In this document: positions 39,001-50,956 of the stretch, one piece after another
How the letters are laid out: each line of letters opens with the position of its first letter
Position numbering within the stretch: position 1 is the stretch's first letter
NCBI GenBank assembly: GCA_963965975.1
Contig: OZ014411.1
Coordinates: forward strand, 3,209,001-3,273,000
Origin: Xestospongia bergquistia
Taxonomy: Eukaryota; Porifera; Demospongiae; Haplosclerida; Petrosiidae
Direction: 5' to 3'
Length of the DNA: 64,000 bases
Notes under the pieces: generated by a model
The model's database searches: none
The model's input: only the letters and a program-made list of their open reading frames with translations
Told to the model about the DNA's origin: nothing
Program-made: the position numbers and the translations under genes

Positions 39001-42000
39001 TGATAATTTCAGGATGGATTCACTCCGCTTCATTATGCATGTCAAGGTGGTCATAATGAAATTGTTCAGCTTTTAATTGAAAATGGGGTTGACATTGATA
39101 TGATTGATAAGGTTGGATTTAAGCAATTATTACTATAAAATTTATATAGTTTGAAATGTAGTGACTTTTATTTTCCCATCTCTTCTAGAATGGTCTAACT
39201 CCTTTGGACAATGCAGACAAAATTCATCGCAGACAATTATTAGCCTTAGGTATGTACAATAGTAAAGCCATTTTTGGGAGATGTGAATATTTTTAACTTT
39301 ATTTTTTTAGTAAATACCCACATCCTAACAAAAGCTCTGAAGGAAGGGTATGTAAACATCACCATCTTTAAGTTACTTCTTATGGGTGCACCAGGTGTTG
39401 GAAAAACATCTTTTCTTTCATTAATGTTTAACTGGCCTGCTCCTAAGCATCATCATAGCACTGGAATATCATCCGTACCAACTCGTGCCATTGAAAGAAT
39501 AAAGTGCATTGCTGGTCGAGATGGTGGAAAGGTTTGGGTAGTTATTGATGGTCCAATTTTGCTTAAAATGCTTTCTGAAGCCATTTCCATTCTTGATAAG
39601 ACAACTCAATCAATCAGTTCCGTTACTTCTGACCAAGAGTTCTCATCCACTGATGACTCTTTCATAAGTCCTCCTATATTTACTAATGATATTCCACAGC
39701 AGTCAGTAATAAATCCAGATTATGACGATGACAATTCTGTTTCACCCACTTCACCTAAAGCCATCTTACCATCTGTGAGTATGCTAACACAATCGTCTAT
39801 TGACTGCACAGCTATTAACAATGAAGATATTTTATGTTCTTCTCTTGCACCTGATAAATCATACTACCCTGAAGAAATGCTTCAGTACATGGCCACTGGT
39901 AAGACATCAGATGAACTCTATAAAGCAACTTGGGTTCATGTGTTAGACAGTGGAGGTCAACCACAATTTTCAGATGTCTGCCGTTCCTTTATTCGTGGAA
40001 ACTGTGTCAACATTATTGTTTTCAAATTAACCGAAGATTTGGATAAGGCACCTTGTTTTTTGTATTCAATTGATGGCAAAGTAGTGAGTGAACCTAGTTA
40101 TCTGCAGCTCACAAATATTCAGATCATTGAAACGTTTGTTCGATCTATTGCTTCAGCAAAATATACTACAAGCAATGGTAGAGAAATTAATCCAATTTTT
40201 TGCATTGTTGGCACTTGTCTTGATAAAGTAAGCAGTTTAAAATCAAAAATCAGTCGCAAAAAGTTTGAATCTCTTAAAATTAAGAATACTCGACTACTTT
40301 CTGTGCTGGAAGAATTTCGCGAGCATTTCATTTTTTACAATGACAGGAATGAAGAAATTATTTTTCCTGTCAACAACCTCTGCAAAATAAATCGACAAGC
40401 TATATCATGTCATATTCGTGAACGGCTCACAGGTCACAAAAATGCTGGTGTGCCTGTACAAATACCAATACGATGGTATTTGTTTGAAATTAAAATACGA
40501 GAAAAAGCAGTAAAACATGATCATGGACTGATACCCGTGTCATATTGTCTTGAGCTGGGAAGCAAACTTGCTATGAGTGAGAGAGATGTAAAGCTTTGTT
40601 TAAGTCATTTGAACTCCTTCAACTTACTTCTATATTTTGATGGTGTACTCCCTGATCTTATCTTCACAAATCCTCAGTATCTTATTAACATGGTATCTGA
40701 ACTTATAAGCATTTCATTTTTTAGTGAAAGCAACATACCTTTACATCACCATAATATCCATGCCAACCAGTATCGTACATTAAGAAGAAGCGGATTATTT
40801 GAAAGCCAATTACTGGATCTAATCAACCTAAAGTTTGTTTCAGGTTTATTTTCAAAGAAACAATTTTTGAAGTTGTTACAACACTTGTTATTAGTTTCTC
40901 GAGTCCAAATGTCGGCTTCATCTTTTTATGGATCCAAACCACGACTTCAAGATGAAAACTTAATTTGTTATTTTATACCATCTGTTCTACCATCCATAGC
41001 TATAACCAAAGAGGATAAAGCCCAACTTACTCAGATTTATGAGCCTGTAATAATTGCTTTTAGAAGTCAAATTGTGCCTCAGGTATTATAGTCAATTTTT
41101 ATTACTTCAATCATCACATTCATTGGGATTGCTCAGTATTAATAATTATTGTCTAATAATGATGAAATTAATATTTTTCTATAGGCCCTCTTTCCTGCTA
41201 TTGTGGTATCTCTTCTCAATCGCAAAACAGCACCTTTGTTTACCTTGAATGTCTCACCAAAATTTCAAAATCAACTACGCTATGCTGTCAGACTTTATTC
41301 TGAGGATTTAGAAGGAGTTATTTTATTAGTGGATGCCTTCAAATGGATAGAAGTATGCTTCACAGGAGTTTCCAAAATGTGTCCAGTATTGTGTGATGTC
41401 ATTCATGAAGCTATACTTTCCTGTGTTGAACCTCTCGCTTATGATTCTCTAGCTTTAGATTATGATTTAGCTCTGCTATGTCGACATCCCTCGCACAAGG
41501 TTGAAGATGTTTCACCACATCCAGCAATTGTTAAATTGACGAGGACATATGCTACATGTACTATAAGTAAGGAATGTCAGTTTGACTTAGATACAAATCG
41601 TGAGCTCCATTGGTTCACACAAAAGGATACTAAAACAGGTATGTATGAACAACATCTAGCAAAATATATGTATGTATATATATAAGTAATATATTATATA
41701 TATATAATACATATTTCATAAAATAATTTACTTAGGTTTAGTGTCTCTTTTAAAGCTTACATTAAAAGTAATTATTCTGCTGGTCTGTTTTACAGGTGAC
41801 AAACAGGAAATGACATTAAATCTAGCTACTAGTTGTATCCAATATACTTTTGAAAAGAAATCGTTGATTGAGGAAATGAAAAATGGTATGTCACAAATAT
41901 AATTGCATTGTATAGATAATATCTGTATATGAAATATAAAGGGAGTTCTACTTAAAAGTTATTATGAATGGGTCATTGTAATTAATTTTGGCAATAGGAA

Positions 42001-42823
42001 TGTGTATGGAATAATTGCAAGTCATGTATAATGGATGGTTGCTTGTACTTTAGGAGAGGAAGAAAGAGAGATAATCAATATGGAGACTAGCTTACAACTA
42101 TCAACTAAAAACAGTACATTGCTAGAGAAAAATCACAATGGTTTGTAATAATGCTTTGCTTGATTATTTTTCCTGTTTGTTTACAGGAGACATACAAGAA
42201 GAAGCTATTACTCTTGGTTCTACTTGCATTCAACCAACCATTGAAAAAAAGTCATTGTTAAAAAATGGTATGTCACAAATAAGAATGCACTATACGATTT
42301 AGGTGACTTTCTTCATAATGATGGATTAGTGCTATACCTATTAGCAAGTAATTTTGATAGCAATATATAAGTATATATGTAGTCCATCTTTGTTATAGTG
42401 TACTATACTAGGTCTCTACATAATTTTAATATAATAATCATCATTGTTATATCTGTTTGCAGGGAAAGGACCTAGTTGTTTTACTGGACAAGAAATAAAT
42501 GTGCTTGGTATGGATTTATGTAATTTTGTTTACTCAGAATATTATTAAATTTTTTTATAGACATCACATCTCTAGATGAGATCGTGGAATACTTACGCAA
42601 CAAGCATTTTGCAAAGTCTCAGTGGCACATCTTGGGTTTGCAACTTGGTCTATACAAGCATACCTTAGATGACATTGATACAGAGAATAGAGGTAATTTA
42701 GCACGTTGTCTAAGTGAATGTCTTTCTGCCTGGTTACGACAAGAGGACAAAGTTTCAGAGAAAGGAAGACCAACATGGAAGTCATTGGCAAGTGCTTTAA
42801 CTGCCATTGAAGATTACTGTTAA
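33062..42823 (+). CDS. Ankyrin-Roc-COR-death domain protein (21 exons)
   Basis: Exons: 33062-33085, 34765-34863, 35597-35695, 36120-36227, 36292-36390, 37058-37162, 37453-37551, 37601-37699, 38183-38281, 38338-38436, 38545-38643, 38868-38966, 39013-39111, 39189-39249, 39311-41082, 41185-41638, 41796-41885, 42054-42140, 42187-42267, 42463-42507, 42561-42823. All are GT-AG with consistent phase, giving about 1359 residues. Residues 9-429 form about 13 ankyrin repeats. A Roc-like GTPase follows, with Walker A GAPGVGKTS (455-463), DSGGQPQF (about 642) and GTCLDK (about 730). A COR-like region runs from about 800 to 1150. Short linker repeats precede a C-terminal death domain (about 1274-1355, QWHILGLQLGLYKHTLDDID). 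The layout recalls DAPK without its kinase. A cytosolic death or immune signalling scaffold is inferred. Confidence 0.88.
33245..33263 (+). promoter_or_regulatory. Potential G-quadruplex in intron 1
   Basis: Four runs of four G, each separated by a single A, lie on the coding strand 160 bases after exon 1 of the ankyrin-Roc gene. The pattern meets the usual G-quadruplex rule and stands out in this AT-rich window. A role in transcription or splicing is only inferred. Confidence 0.55.
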
Positions 42824-43609
42824 TTCCAAAATTCTGTCATTCCAAAACATATAAATTTCCTTTTCAAAGACTTTATGCTTCTATAGTCACTAGCTTGTTG
42901 TATTTTTTTATTCATTTATTAAAATACATTGTCAAAACATGTGGCATTTTCAAATGAATCAAACTAATTAATAGAAGGTAATCAAAGTCATCATCACAAT
43001 AGCAATGCTGATCTAAGATCTTATACTTCAACACATGACTAATATATGGTGCTTAATAATAGTTATAAGACTAATTTGATGTCTACTGAAGGTTAGAAAT
43101 AATATGGTAAGTGTTCCTGATATGATTGTGATGTATTCATTTTTAGAGAACAAATCTCATCATCAACATTACAAATGAATGAGATTTTTATTGTCATCAA
43201 TATATTTTGATGCTTATACAAATGTACAAAAAGAGCATCAATCCTATAAAGGTTTGCCCTTTAATATAAGGATTTTGCACATAACTAACTGGCTGCTAGC
43301 TAGCTATTTAACAAAGTGCTTAGGTGATGTTATTAATTGGATAATAATAGGTAGGTGGTAATTGGGACTGCAAATAGTAGCTAGGTATATTAGTAACTTT
43401 ATTATTATAAATGAAGTGAAAGTTCTACTAGTATTGAAGAAAACAGGACTTAAAAAGCCCAATTAATATATAGTTATCAGTTTCTATTCTTTTTTTTGTG
43501 AATTTGTTTCAGAGTCATAGAGTCACTATTTGCTAGTATGTATTGTACTAAGATGTTGTATTACATATGTATACGAACATAATCACTTGTTAGAAGGACA
43601 TGATCTTGG
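42824..43609. other. 3' flank of the ankyrin-Roc gene
   Basis: No gene is seen. The stretch (3' UTR and beyond) is similar to 51900-52250, part of a tandem duplication described separately. Confidence 0.55.
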
Positions 43610-43703
43610 TAGTGAAAGTGTTAACATATGATGATTCACACAAAATAATACTAAAACAGGTATGAATGAACAGCAATTAGACATCTAGCAGAATATATGT
43701 ATG

Positions 43704-43767
<64 letters not shown>

Positions 43768-44406
43768 ATATATTATATTATATATAATATAAAATATATA
43801 TTCCATGAAATAATTTACTTAGTTTTAGTGTCTCTTTTAAAGCTTACATTAAAAATAATTATTCTGCTGGTCTGTTTTACAGGTGACAAACATGAAATGA
43901 CATTAAATCTAGCTACTAGTTGTATCCAATATTATTTTGAAAAGAAATCGTTGATTGAGGAAATAAAAAATGGTATATCACAAATATAATTGCATTGTAT
44001 AGATGATATCTGTATATGAAATATAAAGGGAGTTCTACTTTAAGTTATTATGAATGGGTCATTGTAATTAATTTTGGTAATAGGAATGTGTATGAAATAA
44101 TTGCAAGTCATGTATAATGGATGGTTGCTTGTACTTTAGGAGAGGAAGAAAGAGAGATAATCAATATGGAGACTAGCTTACAGCTAGCAACTAAAAACAA
44201 TTCATTGCTAGAGAAAAATCACAATGGTTTGTAATAATGCTTAGCTTGATTATTTTTCATGTTTGTTTACAGGAGAGATACAATAAGAAACTATTACTCA
44301 TGGTTCTACTTGCATTCAACCAACCATTGGAAAAAAAAACATTGTTAAAAATTGGTATGTCATAAAAATCTTGATCTTGTGAGTGAAAGTGTTAACATAC
44401 GATGAT
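43610..44406 (+). pseudogene. Downstream duplicate of linker exons 17-19 of the ankyrin-Roc gene
   Basis: Bases 43632-44365 copy 41611-42280, the end of exon 16 through exon 19 with introns. Copies of exon 17 (about 43883-43972) and exon 18 (about 44141-44226) keep frame and splice sites. The exon 19 copy has an in-frame TAA (ATACAATAA, near 44280). The block lies after the gene's stop codon and is flanked by two direct repeats containing GTGAAAGTGTTAACATA (about 43611 and 44382). It has no open path into the gene, so it is a relic unless used as an alternative end. Confidence 0.8.
43695..43800. repeat. (TA)n-rich tract
   Basis: Long TA runs broken by AATATT, inside the duplicated intron 16. 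They expand a shorter TA run at the same place in the original (41660-41710). Confidence 0.9.
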
Positions 44407-44749
44407 AGTACTGATGAATACTGTATTTTGTATAAAACATCTTTATTTTTATTACCTGTTATACTTTCCATGTGCTATATAGCTAGAGTATAAAATAACA
44501 AAAAATAGTGGGACCTTATATCTGAAAGTAATATTGTTGGAGAGGTCCAGCAGCCTCCTTACCCCTCCAATCTACTCTACTGATTTTGAGTAATTTTGAC
44601 GAGATAGGTTATTTAAATTCTATTAACTAATAGGGTGTATACTTTTTATTTATAGATTGAATTTCACTGATATTACATAATAAACATGTTTTGAACAAGT
44701 GGACAAGAGAAGGAGATGGTGAAATATAAAGTGGCATAGCTATTAGTTG

Positions 44750-44775
44750 CACTGCAAAAAAAATTAGTTAAAACA
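44750..44775 (+). repeat. Left terminal inverted repeat
   Basis: CACTGCAAAAAA is perfectly shared with the right end in inverted orientation. The next bases match imperfectly. Confidence 0.85.
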
Positions 44776-45317
44776 ACCATTATTCTCGGGTTAAATCCAT
44801 TGAAACTGAGATGACCTTATTTAAAGTTAATTTAACCACATTAAATGTTAGGTAATTTAAATACAAAATAATTGGTTGCTTTGACCCAATTTCTGAAGTT
44901 AAAACAACTTTGTTATATTTTACTTTGATATAACTATTTGATGGATTGAAAATTACCTATTTTAAATTGTTTAATTTAGTTCAGGATATTGGTTAATACA
45001 ACAGAGTAGTTAGTTAAATTAACCATTATAGTTCCGGTAATTGTAAACTCTACTTAAGTTAAAATTGTTAATACATTAATGGTAATAATCTATTAAGAAA
45101 AATAGATACAATTGTGACCAAATACAGAAATTATTTAGCACATAATAACTATACATGAATTAACAATATAATCATATTTTGACTACATGTCATGTTAGTA
45201 ATTGTAAAAACAACAAAATACTAACCATAACAATAATATCACACTTCCTATTAACAATTAAAAGAATAACAAACACAAAAAACCTAACCATAGCTATTTA
45301 AGATTGAGTTTTTCAAG

Positions 45318-47754
45318 TTAAACAACAAACTTTTGTATGTCTGTAGTTACCATGAGGTATGTAGCATTTTTCTGTTTTTTCTCTTCAGCAGAAGCTGGTA
45401 GGTTCCATATAAATTCTTGAAAGAATAAGGCCACTTCTTTAACTTGCTTTTCATAGCGTAAGTTAAATATGTAGTGAGATATGAACCACAAATTCAGCCC
45501 TTTAGCAAAACCATCTGTCTGTGTTAAAACAAGGTCGTCCACAAAAACAAAATAATCAGTTGAGTCTTCATTTTCAAAACTGGCAAAGCGTGGGGCTGTT
45601 CTCCTTGGACTCCTTGTAGCAACATCTGAAGGATCATCAGTCATCTGGGAAGAGCAAACACATAATGAGTATTAGTTAATTGCATTAATTGTTCCAGTGA
45701 ATGTCAAGAATAACTAATAGGTGCATTAAATTTGCTTTTATACCATTCAATCTCATGAAAATAGCACATGCATGCATTGTCATAAAATTTCATCTAAACA
45801 CTCACCATACATTTTTCATATATATAAATTAGTACATCTTCACTCCCTTTTTTTGGTAAAAGCTTACATAACGCAAATAGAGCAACTTTCTGTTTCTGGT
45901 TATCATCACCTACAATTTAAAAACACCAGATATTAATTTACCACTTCACTTCATAATATTAATTTAAAAATCACCTTTATATTTCGTTTGCTCCATTAAA
46001 AGAGTTTCTGCTTGTTTTCCAGATAAACTAGTGTTACAGTATTCTATAATAGCTGGGACCCACTTATTTGTCCAACAATCAATGACAGCTTTAAAGAGGC
46101 CTGTCCCTTCAAGAATGAGATCAACCTCTTGCTCAAGCTGTCAGTAAAAAAGAAAGAATATAAAATGAAATTGTAAGAAGTTAATATATATAAGTATATA
46201 CAGTTATTATTTTGCTAGCACTTAAATATTTTTCTATAAACTAAACATCTTTCATAACATATTAGGATCAGCTAGGAATAATGTATACTTAGTCTTACCA
46301 CATAGCTCTTCTGTAGTTCATTATAAGTTTGTAATAGACTAGTTGCACTAATTTCATCAGAGTCAAGTAAAACATCTTCACGTCTCTTTGTGAATGTTTG
46401 TCGAGACAAAGACAACACAATCTCTTTGCGTGGATTTTCTTTTTCCAATTCCTTCTGTAACAATAACATATTTCGAGATACAGTAATACTATCATCAGCA
46501 GTGTCCCTGAGTGGAGGATAACGAGTTAGAAGTAAAGTCTTTTTTTTGGGCCTTCCACGTTTTGATTTTGGGGTTTGATCTCCTTCATTGTAACTATTCT
46601 GTGGCCTTTTTCGTGGAGTACCTTTCACATTATGGACTCGTTCAATAATCTTTTTTTCCCAAGAGCCCTACAATCAAGTTAAAACGTGTGATTCACAAAT
46701 TAAGAAACATATAAGCACTTCAATCAGTAAACAAAACCACATGGAAACCATAATAAAGTAGAAAACACCCTTTAACCACTAATTACTTCACAGTTTACAC
46801 ATTATAATAACATTACTCTGTGAATATATTTATGCAGTAGGCTCTGGTTTGTAATAAATTATAATTATATTTAGGCAACTCACATATCGAGAAACTTTGT
46901 GTCCTATATCTTTCATAAAATCATATTTCTTCACCAGCATTTTTGCAACTTCAGTACAAAATTCTTTATTTGGCCTTGGATTAAATGAGTACATTTGAAC
47001 CACAAGGTCACGAACTATTTCACAACGAACATCTCTCACCAGGGATAGCTTTCGTTCTTCTTCAGTTGGTTTGTTAATACATTCCATAATAGATGGCCTC
47101 CATGTATCGGGTATTTTAAATTTATGCATCATTGCAGAGGCAGAAGAAGCAACAGAAACGTTATCAGATTCACTATAACTTGGAGACGACATTAGTGGAG
47201 AATATGGTATAGATTGAGGACTGTATGCTGAATATGGAGATTGTTCTGACGTTTGAGAGTGTTGTGAAGTCTGCATTGGAACACTTTCTGCTGATGCAGC
47301 TACAATTACCTATACATAAATATTACAATATCTCTTGTATCCATAAACATACAATTGAAGTACATTTATTCATTGGTCATCATAACTAAACAGCATACCT
47401 TAGCCTGTAATCTTAGTATTTTTTTTTTACCACACCAAGCTTGGACACGAGAGACTTCACTTCATCTTCTGTCAATTCTAAGAATGCTTCGCCATCAATA
47501 TCATTACCTGTAACATCAACTCAGTATTCATATGTCAGTGTTTCTCGGTACTTACTTTCCAATACGTTACAAACGTCTGACAATATGCCATTGTCCTGTA
47601 AAAATATAGCAAGATTCACGGGGTCGATATCACGGCTGAACTCAACCAATTCTCCATCTGTTGTACCAGCTGTTGCCATTACTAGCAAAGGTCTAGTGAT
47701 CTCTGGAATAGCTTGACTGTTAGCCTTAAAAAATGAAGTTGGCGCTAGTTTCAT
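45318..47754 (-). CDS. SAM-domain protein carried by the transposon (seven exons)
   Basis: Exons on the minus strand are 47754-47556, 47507-47399, 47309-46884, 46667-46299, 46137-45975, 45909-45806 and 45644-45318, for about 564 residues. The N-terminal 100 residues look like a SAM domain (LAIFLQDNGILSD, then DGEAFLELTEDEVKSL). A Ser-rich stretch, a conserved block (NKEFCTEVAKMLVKKYDFM and GSWEKKIIERVHNV), a basic nuclear-signal-like segment (KSKRGRPKKK) and an acidic-to-mixed C-terminus follow. From memory it resembles animal proteins labelled SAM domain-containing 3-like; that needs a search. Exon 2 has a run of ten A where eight would keep frame, so this copy, or the assembly, carries a frameshift. 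It starts 46 bp from the oppositely oriented gene. Confidence 0.7.
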
Positions 47755-47799
47755 TAGTTATATAAAGGAAATTATTTAATAGTTATGTAAAGGAAATTA

Positions 47800-50445
47800 A
47801 TGATGGCAAGTGAAACATCTCCAATTGTTGAATGCCCTCTGTGTGGCTACTTCTCGCCGAGTTTGACATTTCATATAAGTCATTTACGCTTGGTGCATTC
47901 CAAGGATTCATCTTTCTGCATTGTATGTAATATCGAAGGATGCAGGCACGTATTTAAGACATTCACTGCCTACAACAGCCACATATACCGTCATCATAGA
48001 ACAGCACTTGGACTAGACAAGCATATTGAGGAGTCAAATATGCAATCAAGTAATGCACTTCAACCTTCAGCTACAGCTAATGATCTTGACATATTTGGTG
48101 ATGAAGCTCCTGTTAGCTCATATGATGACCCTAATTCAACCTTAACATATTACAGAACCACTCAACTATGTGGTCATACTATTAAAGCTGCTAAGTTCCT
48201 TCTTCATCTTCAAGAAGGTCGTAACATCTCTCAAGCTGCTTTAATTAATGTAATGGACAGTTGTAGTATTATGTGTACACAACAAGTTAATAATATCAAA
48301 CTTAAAGTATGTCAAAAGTTGATTAAAGCTAATATTGACATTAGCAGTATTAGTGGATTGGAAGATGTTTTAAATGAACAACCATCTCATCCATTTGAAG
48401 GCATTGATACTATTTATTTATTCGAGAAGTACTGTATATACAGATCATTTGGGCTGTATAGTAAGTGAACAACTATTGCATGAATTACATTTATTTGGTC
48501 ATCAGAATTTATTGTTATTAAATGTAATTGTATATCTTATGTTGTGTTATTAGCTTTCTTATCATAGGAACCTCAAGAAATTTCATTTAAACAAACAAGT
48601 TGGATTAATCAGTTTGGGGGTTACAAACGAAGAAAGGTATTGAAAAAGGACAAATTTTATTACATTTCTTTGCTGGATAGTCTTACCAATATCCTTAAGC
48701 TAGTGGATTTTCAAACTGAAGTCTTAAATCCTCACAACAGCCATATTGACGAGCAATTAAATGACTTTTGCGATGGTACAATATTTCACTCACACCCATT
48801 GTTTAACTCGGATCCACATACTTTGCAAATAGTGGCTTATTACGATGAAATAGAGGTGGTAAATCCTCTTGGTTCATATGTCCGAAAGCACAAACTTGGG
48901 TGCATGTTTTATTTTCTAGCTAATGTAAGGCCAAAATATCGTTCCACTCTAAAAACAATACAACTTCTTGCTGTTGGAAAGTATGAGGACATTCAGAAAC
49001 ATGGAATTGATGAATTTATGGCACCATTTGTTGATGACATAAAGACATTGTACTGCAATGAAATAAAAGTGTCAATAGCTGGCACAGACCGTGTTTTACA
49101 TGGTGGACTTTTGGCTTTCTTAGCAGATAACCTTGCTGCTCATTTAGTAGGTGGATTCAAACAAAGCATGTCTTTTGCACTAAGAATATGTCGGGGGTGC
49201 ATGATTACACGTGAACAATCACAAAGTCTTTTTTTGGAAAGAGATTGTGTACTACGCACACCAGACACCCATTTTGAGCAGTGTGCATTATTAAGAGGCT
49301 CACTTTCCGAACATTATTCAACATGTTATGGAATTACTGGGCTCTCAATACTAGAAGAAATCCCCAGTTTCTCTGTCACTAGTGGACTACCGCATGATAT
49401 AATGCATGACTTATATGAAGGAGTTGTACCATATCACTTGTCACTTCTTCTTAATTATTGTGTTCGTGAAAAGTTTATTAAACTTGAAGAATTAAATCAG
49501 AGAATTACATCTACTGACTTTTTAAATAACAAGCCTTGTCTCATTGACCCTAACATATGCCATACTGAATCTAGAGTGAAACAGTCAGCTTCCCAAATGA
49601 TGGCTCTCTGTCGTGAATTTCCACTTTTAATTGCAGACAAGATCCCTGAAAGTGATGCACACTGGCAAGTGTTCCTGTTACTTCTCAAAATATGCAGTAT
49701 TGCTATTGCACCCACATGTACCTATGACCTTATAGCTTATCTTAGAATAATTATTGATGAGTACTTAAGTACATTCTGTCACCTTTATCCCCATAAGACT
49801 TTAATACCAAAACAACACTATATGATTCATTATCCTTCACAAATGGAGAAGTTTGGCCCACTAATTAATTCATGGACTATGCGTCAAGAGTCTAAGCTAA
49901 GCTTTGTCAAAAGAGTATCTCGTTTTAGCAATTATAAGAATGTTCCTAAAACAATAGCACGAAGACATCAATTTTGGCTTTGCTATCAAATGCATTATAA
50001 TCCCTTCATGCTTACACCTCAAATGGAAACAAGTCCAAAACATTCTTCTAATACTTTATCATGTGAAGACGACTACACTCAATGTGAACTGAAACGAATA
50101 GTTCCAGGTCTACATGATGATTCAATTCTTTATCATCCAGAATGGGTGAATCTTCAAAGCTCACATTTTCACAAAGGTTTGTACATACTAGTTAAGTATG
50201 ACATAATGACTCCAGTTTTTGGTAAAATTATTGACCTAGTTACTATTGACAACATACTTATTATATGTGTGTTAGAGTATTATGGTCATTTCTTCAGTTC
50301 TCACTACAACGCATTTGCAATTAAAACTAAAGGTGTTGTTTCAGCCATTTATGTTTATTCATTAGCAGATCATCGTCCATTCCATGCTCGGTTTAATTTT
50401 TCATCAGAAAAAAATTTATATATAACACTGCCATACTATTATTAA
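47800..50445 (+). CDS. Candidate transposase with C2H2 zinc fingers
   Basis: Exon 1 (47800 to about 48460) encodes two zinc-finger-like motifs, CPLCGYFS with HISHLRLVH and the classical CNIEGCRHVFKTFTAYNSHIYRHH spaced Cx4C-x12-Hx4H (shown as two parts: CNIEGC and HIYRHH). Exon 2 (from about 48559-48578 to 50445) encodes about 620 residues, including GLPHDIMHDLYEGVVP, LIPKQHYMIHYP and INSWTMRQESKLSFVKR. These acidic and His motifs, and the place inside a TIR element, suggest the transposase, but I did not identify a proven catalytic triad. The intron acceptor is ambiguous: ATAG/GAACC gives the likelier protein but the wrong phase; CAAG/AAATT restores phase. A 1-base lesion is also possible. 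Confidence 0.65.
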
Positions 50446-50930
50446 TATTGTTATGTGATGATAGTTATTTGCTTATTTGTTTCACTTTGAAAAATAATAT
50501 TTTATATTGTAATTTGATCATAAACTTAATAAACATAAATAAGTCAGAGGTCAGTACTAGATCTAGACGAGGGATTCCTTTAAAAATTAACCTGAAAATT
50601 ATTAACTAATTATTATAATAATCAGATAAGATGTTAATTCTACATTAATTTTTGATTTTAAGGAATATCTAGATTGTTTTAACCTTCATGGTATTGAAAT
50701 AACAATATTAAGTGATTATTATCACTATTTTTGCTGAGGAAGATATGACTTGATATATGTGTTGTTGTTTTTACCTTATGATTATTTAAAATTTAATTTT
50801 CTTATTGATTATTATAACATAGAATGTTTTTTTTAAATAACAAGGTTAGAAATAATCTTTGATTGTCCTTTTCATATTAAGACTGGTTATTATAGCTGAG
50901 GAAAATGTAATTAAAAAAACTACATAAAGT

Positions 50931-50956
50931 TAATTTAACATTTATTTTTTGCAGTG
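50931..50956 (-). repeat. Right terminal inverted repeat
   Basis: On the minus strand this reads CACTGCAAAAAATAAATG, the partner of the left end. TG follows at 50957-50958. Confidence 0.85.

Larger units (their letters stand above)
44750..50956. mobile_element. CACTG-ended DNA transposon with two divergent genes (CACTA/Mirage/Chapaev-like)
   Basis: The termini are inverted: CACTGCAAAAAA at 44750 and its complement ending at 50956, with weaker matching for another 14 or so bases. A TG dinucleotide flanks each end (44748-44749 and 50957-50958). A diverged tandem copy of the flanks at 52190-52290 runs straight through with a single TG (52262-52263), so it represents the empty site and confirms 6207 bp of inserted DNA with a 2-bp duplication. 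Subterminal sequence repeats GTTAAAACAAC-like motifs. Inside are two divergent genes. CACT(A/G) ends and 2-3 bp duplications are known in the CACTA/Mirage/Chapaev supergroup; this placement is an inference from the ends. Confidence 0.85.

Noticed and set aside
43883..44226. Extra functional exons of the ankyrin-Roc gene
   Set aside because: They lie after the death-domain stop codon and the third copied exon has an in-frame stop, so I treat them as a duplicated relic without RNA evidence.
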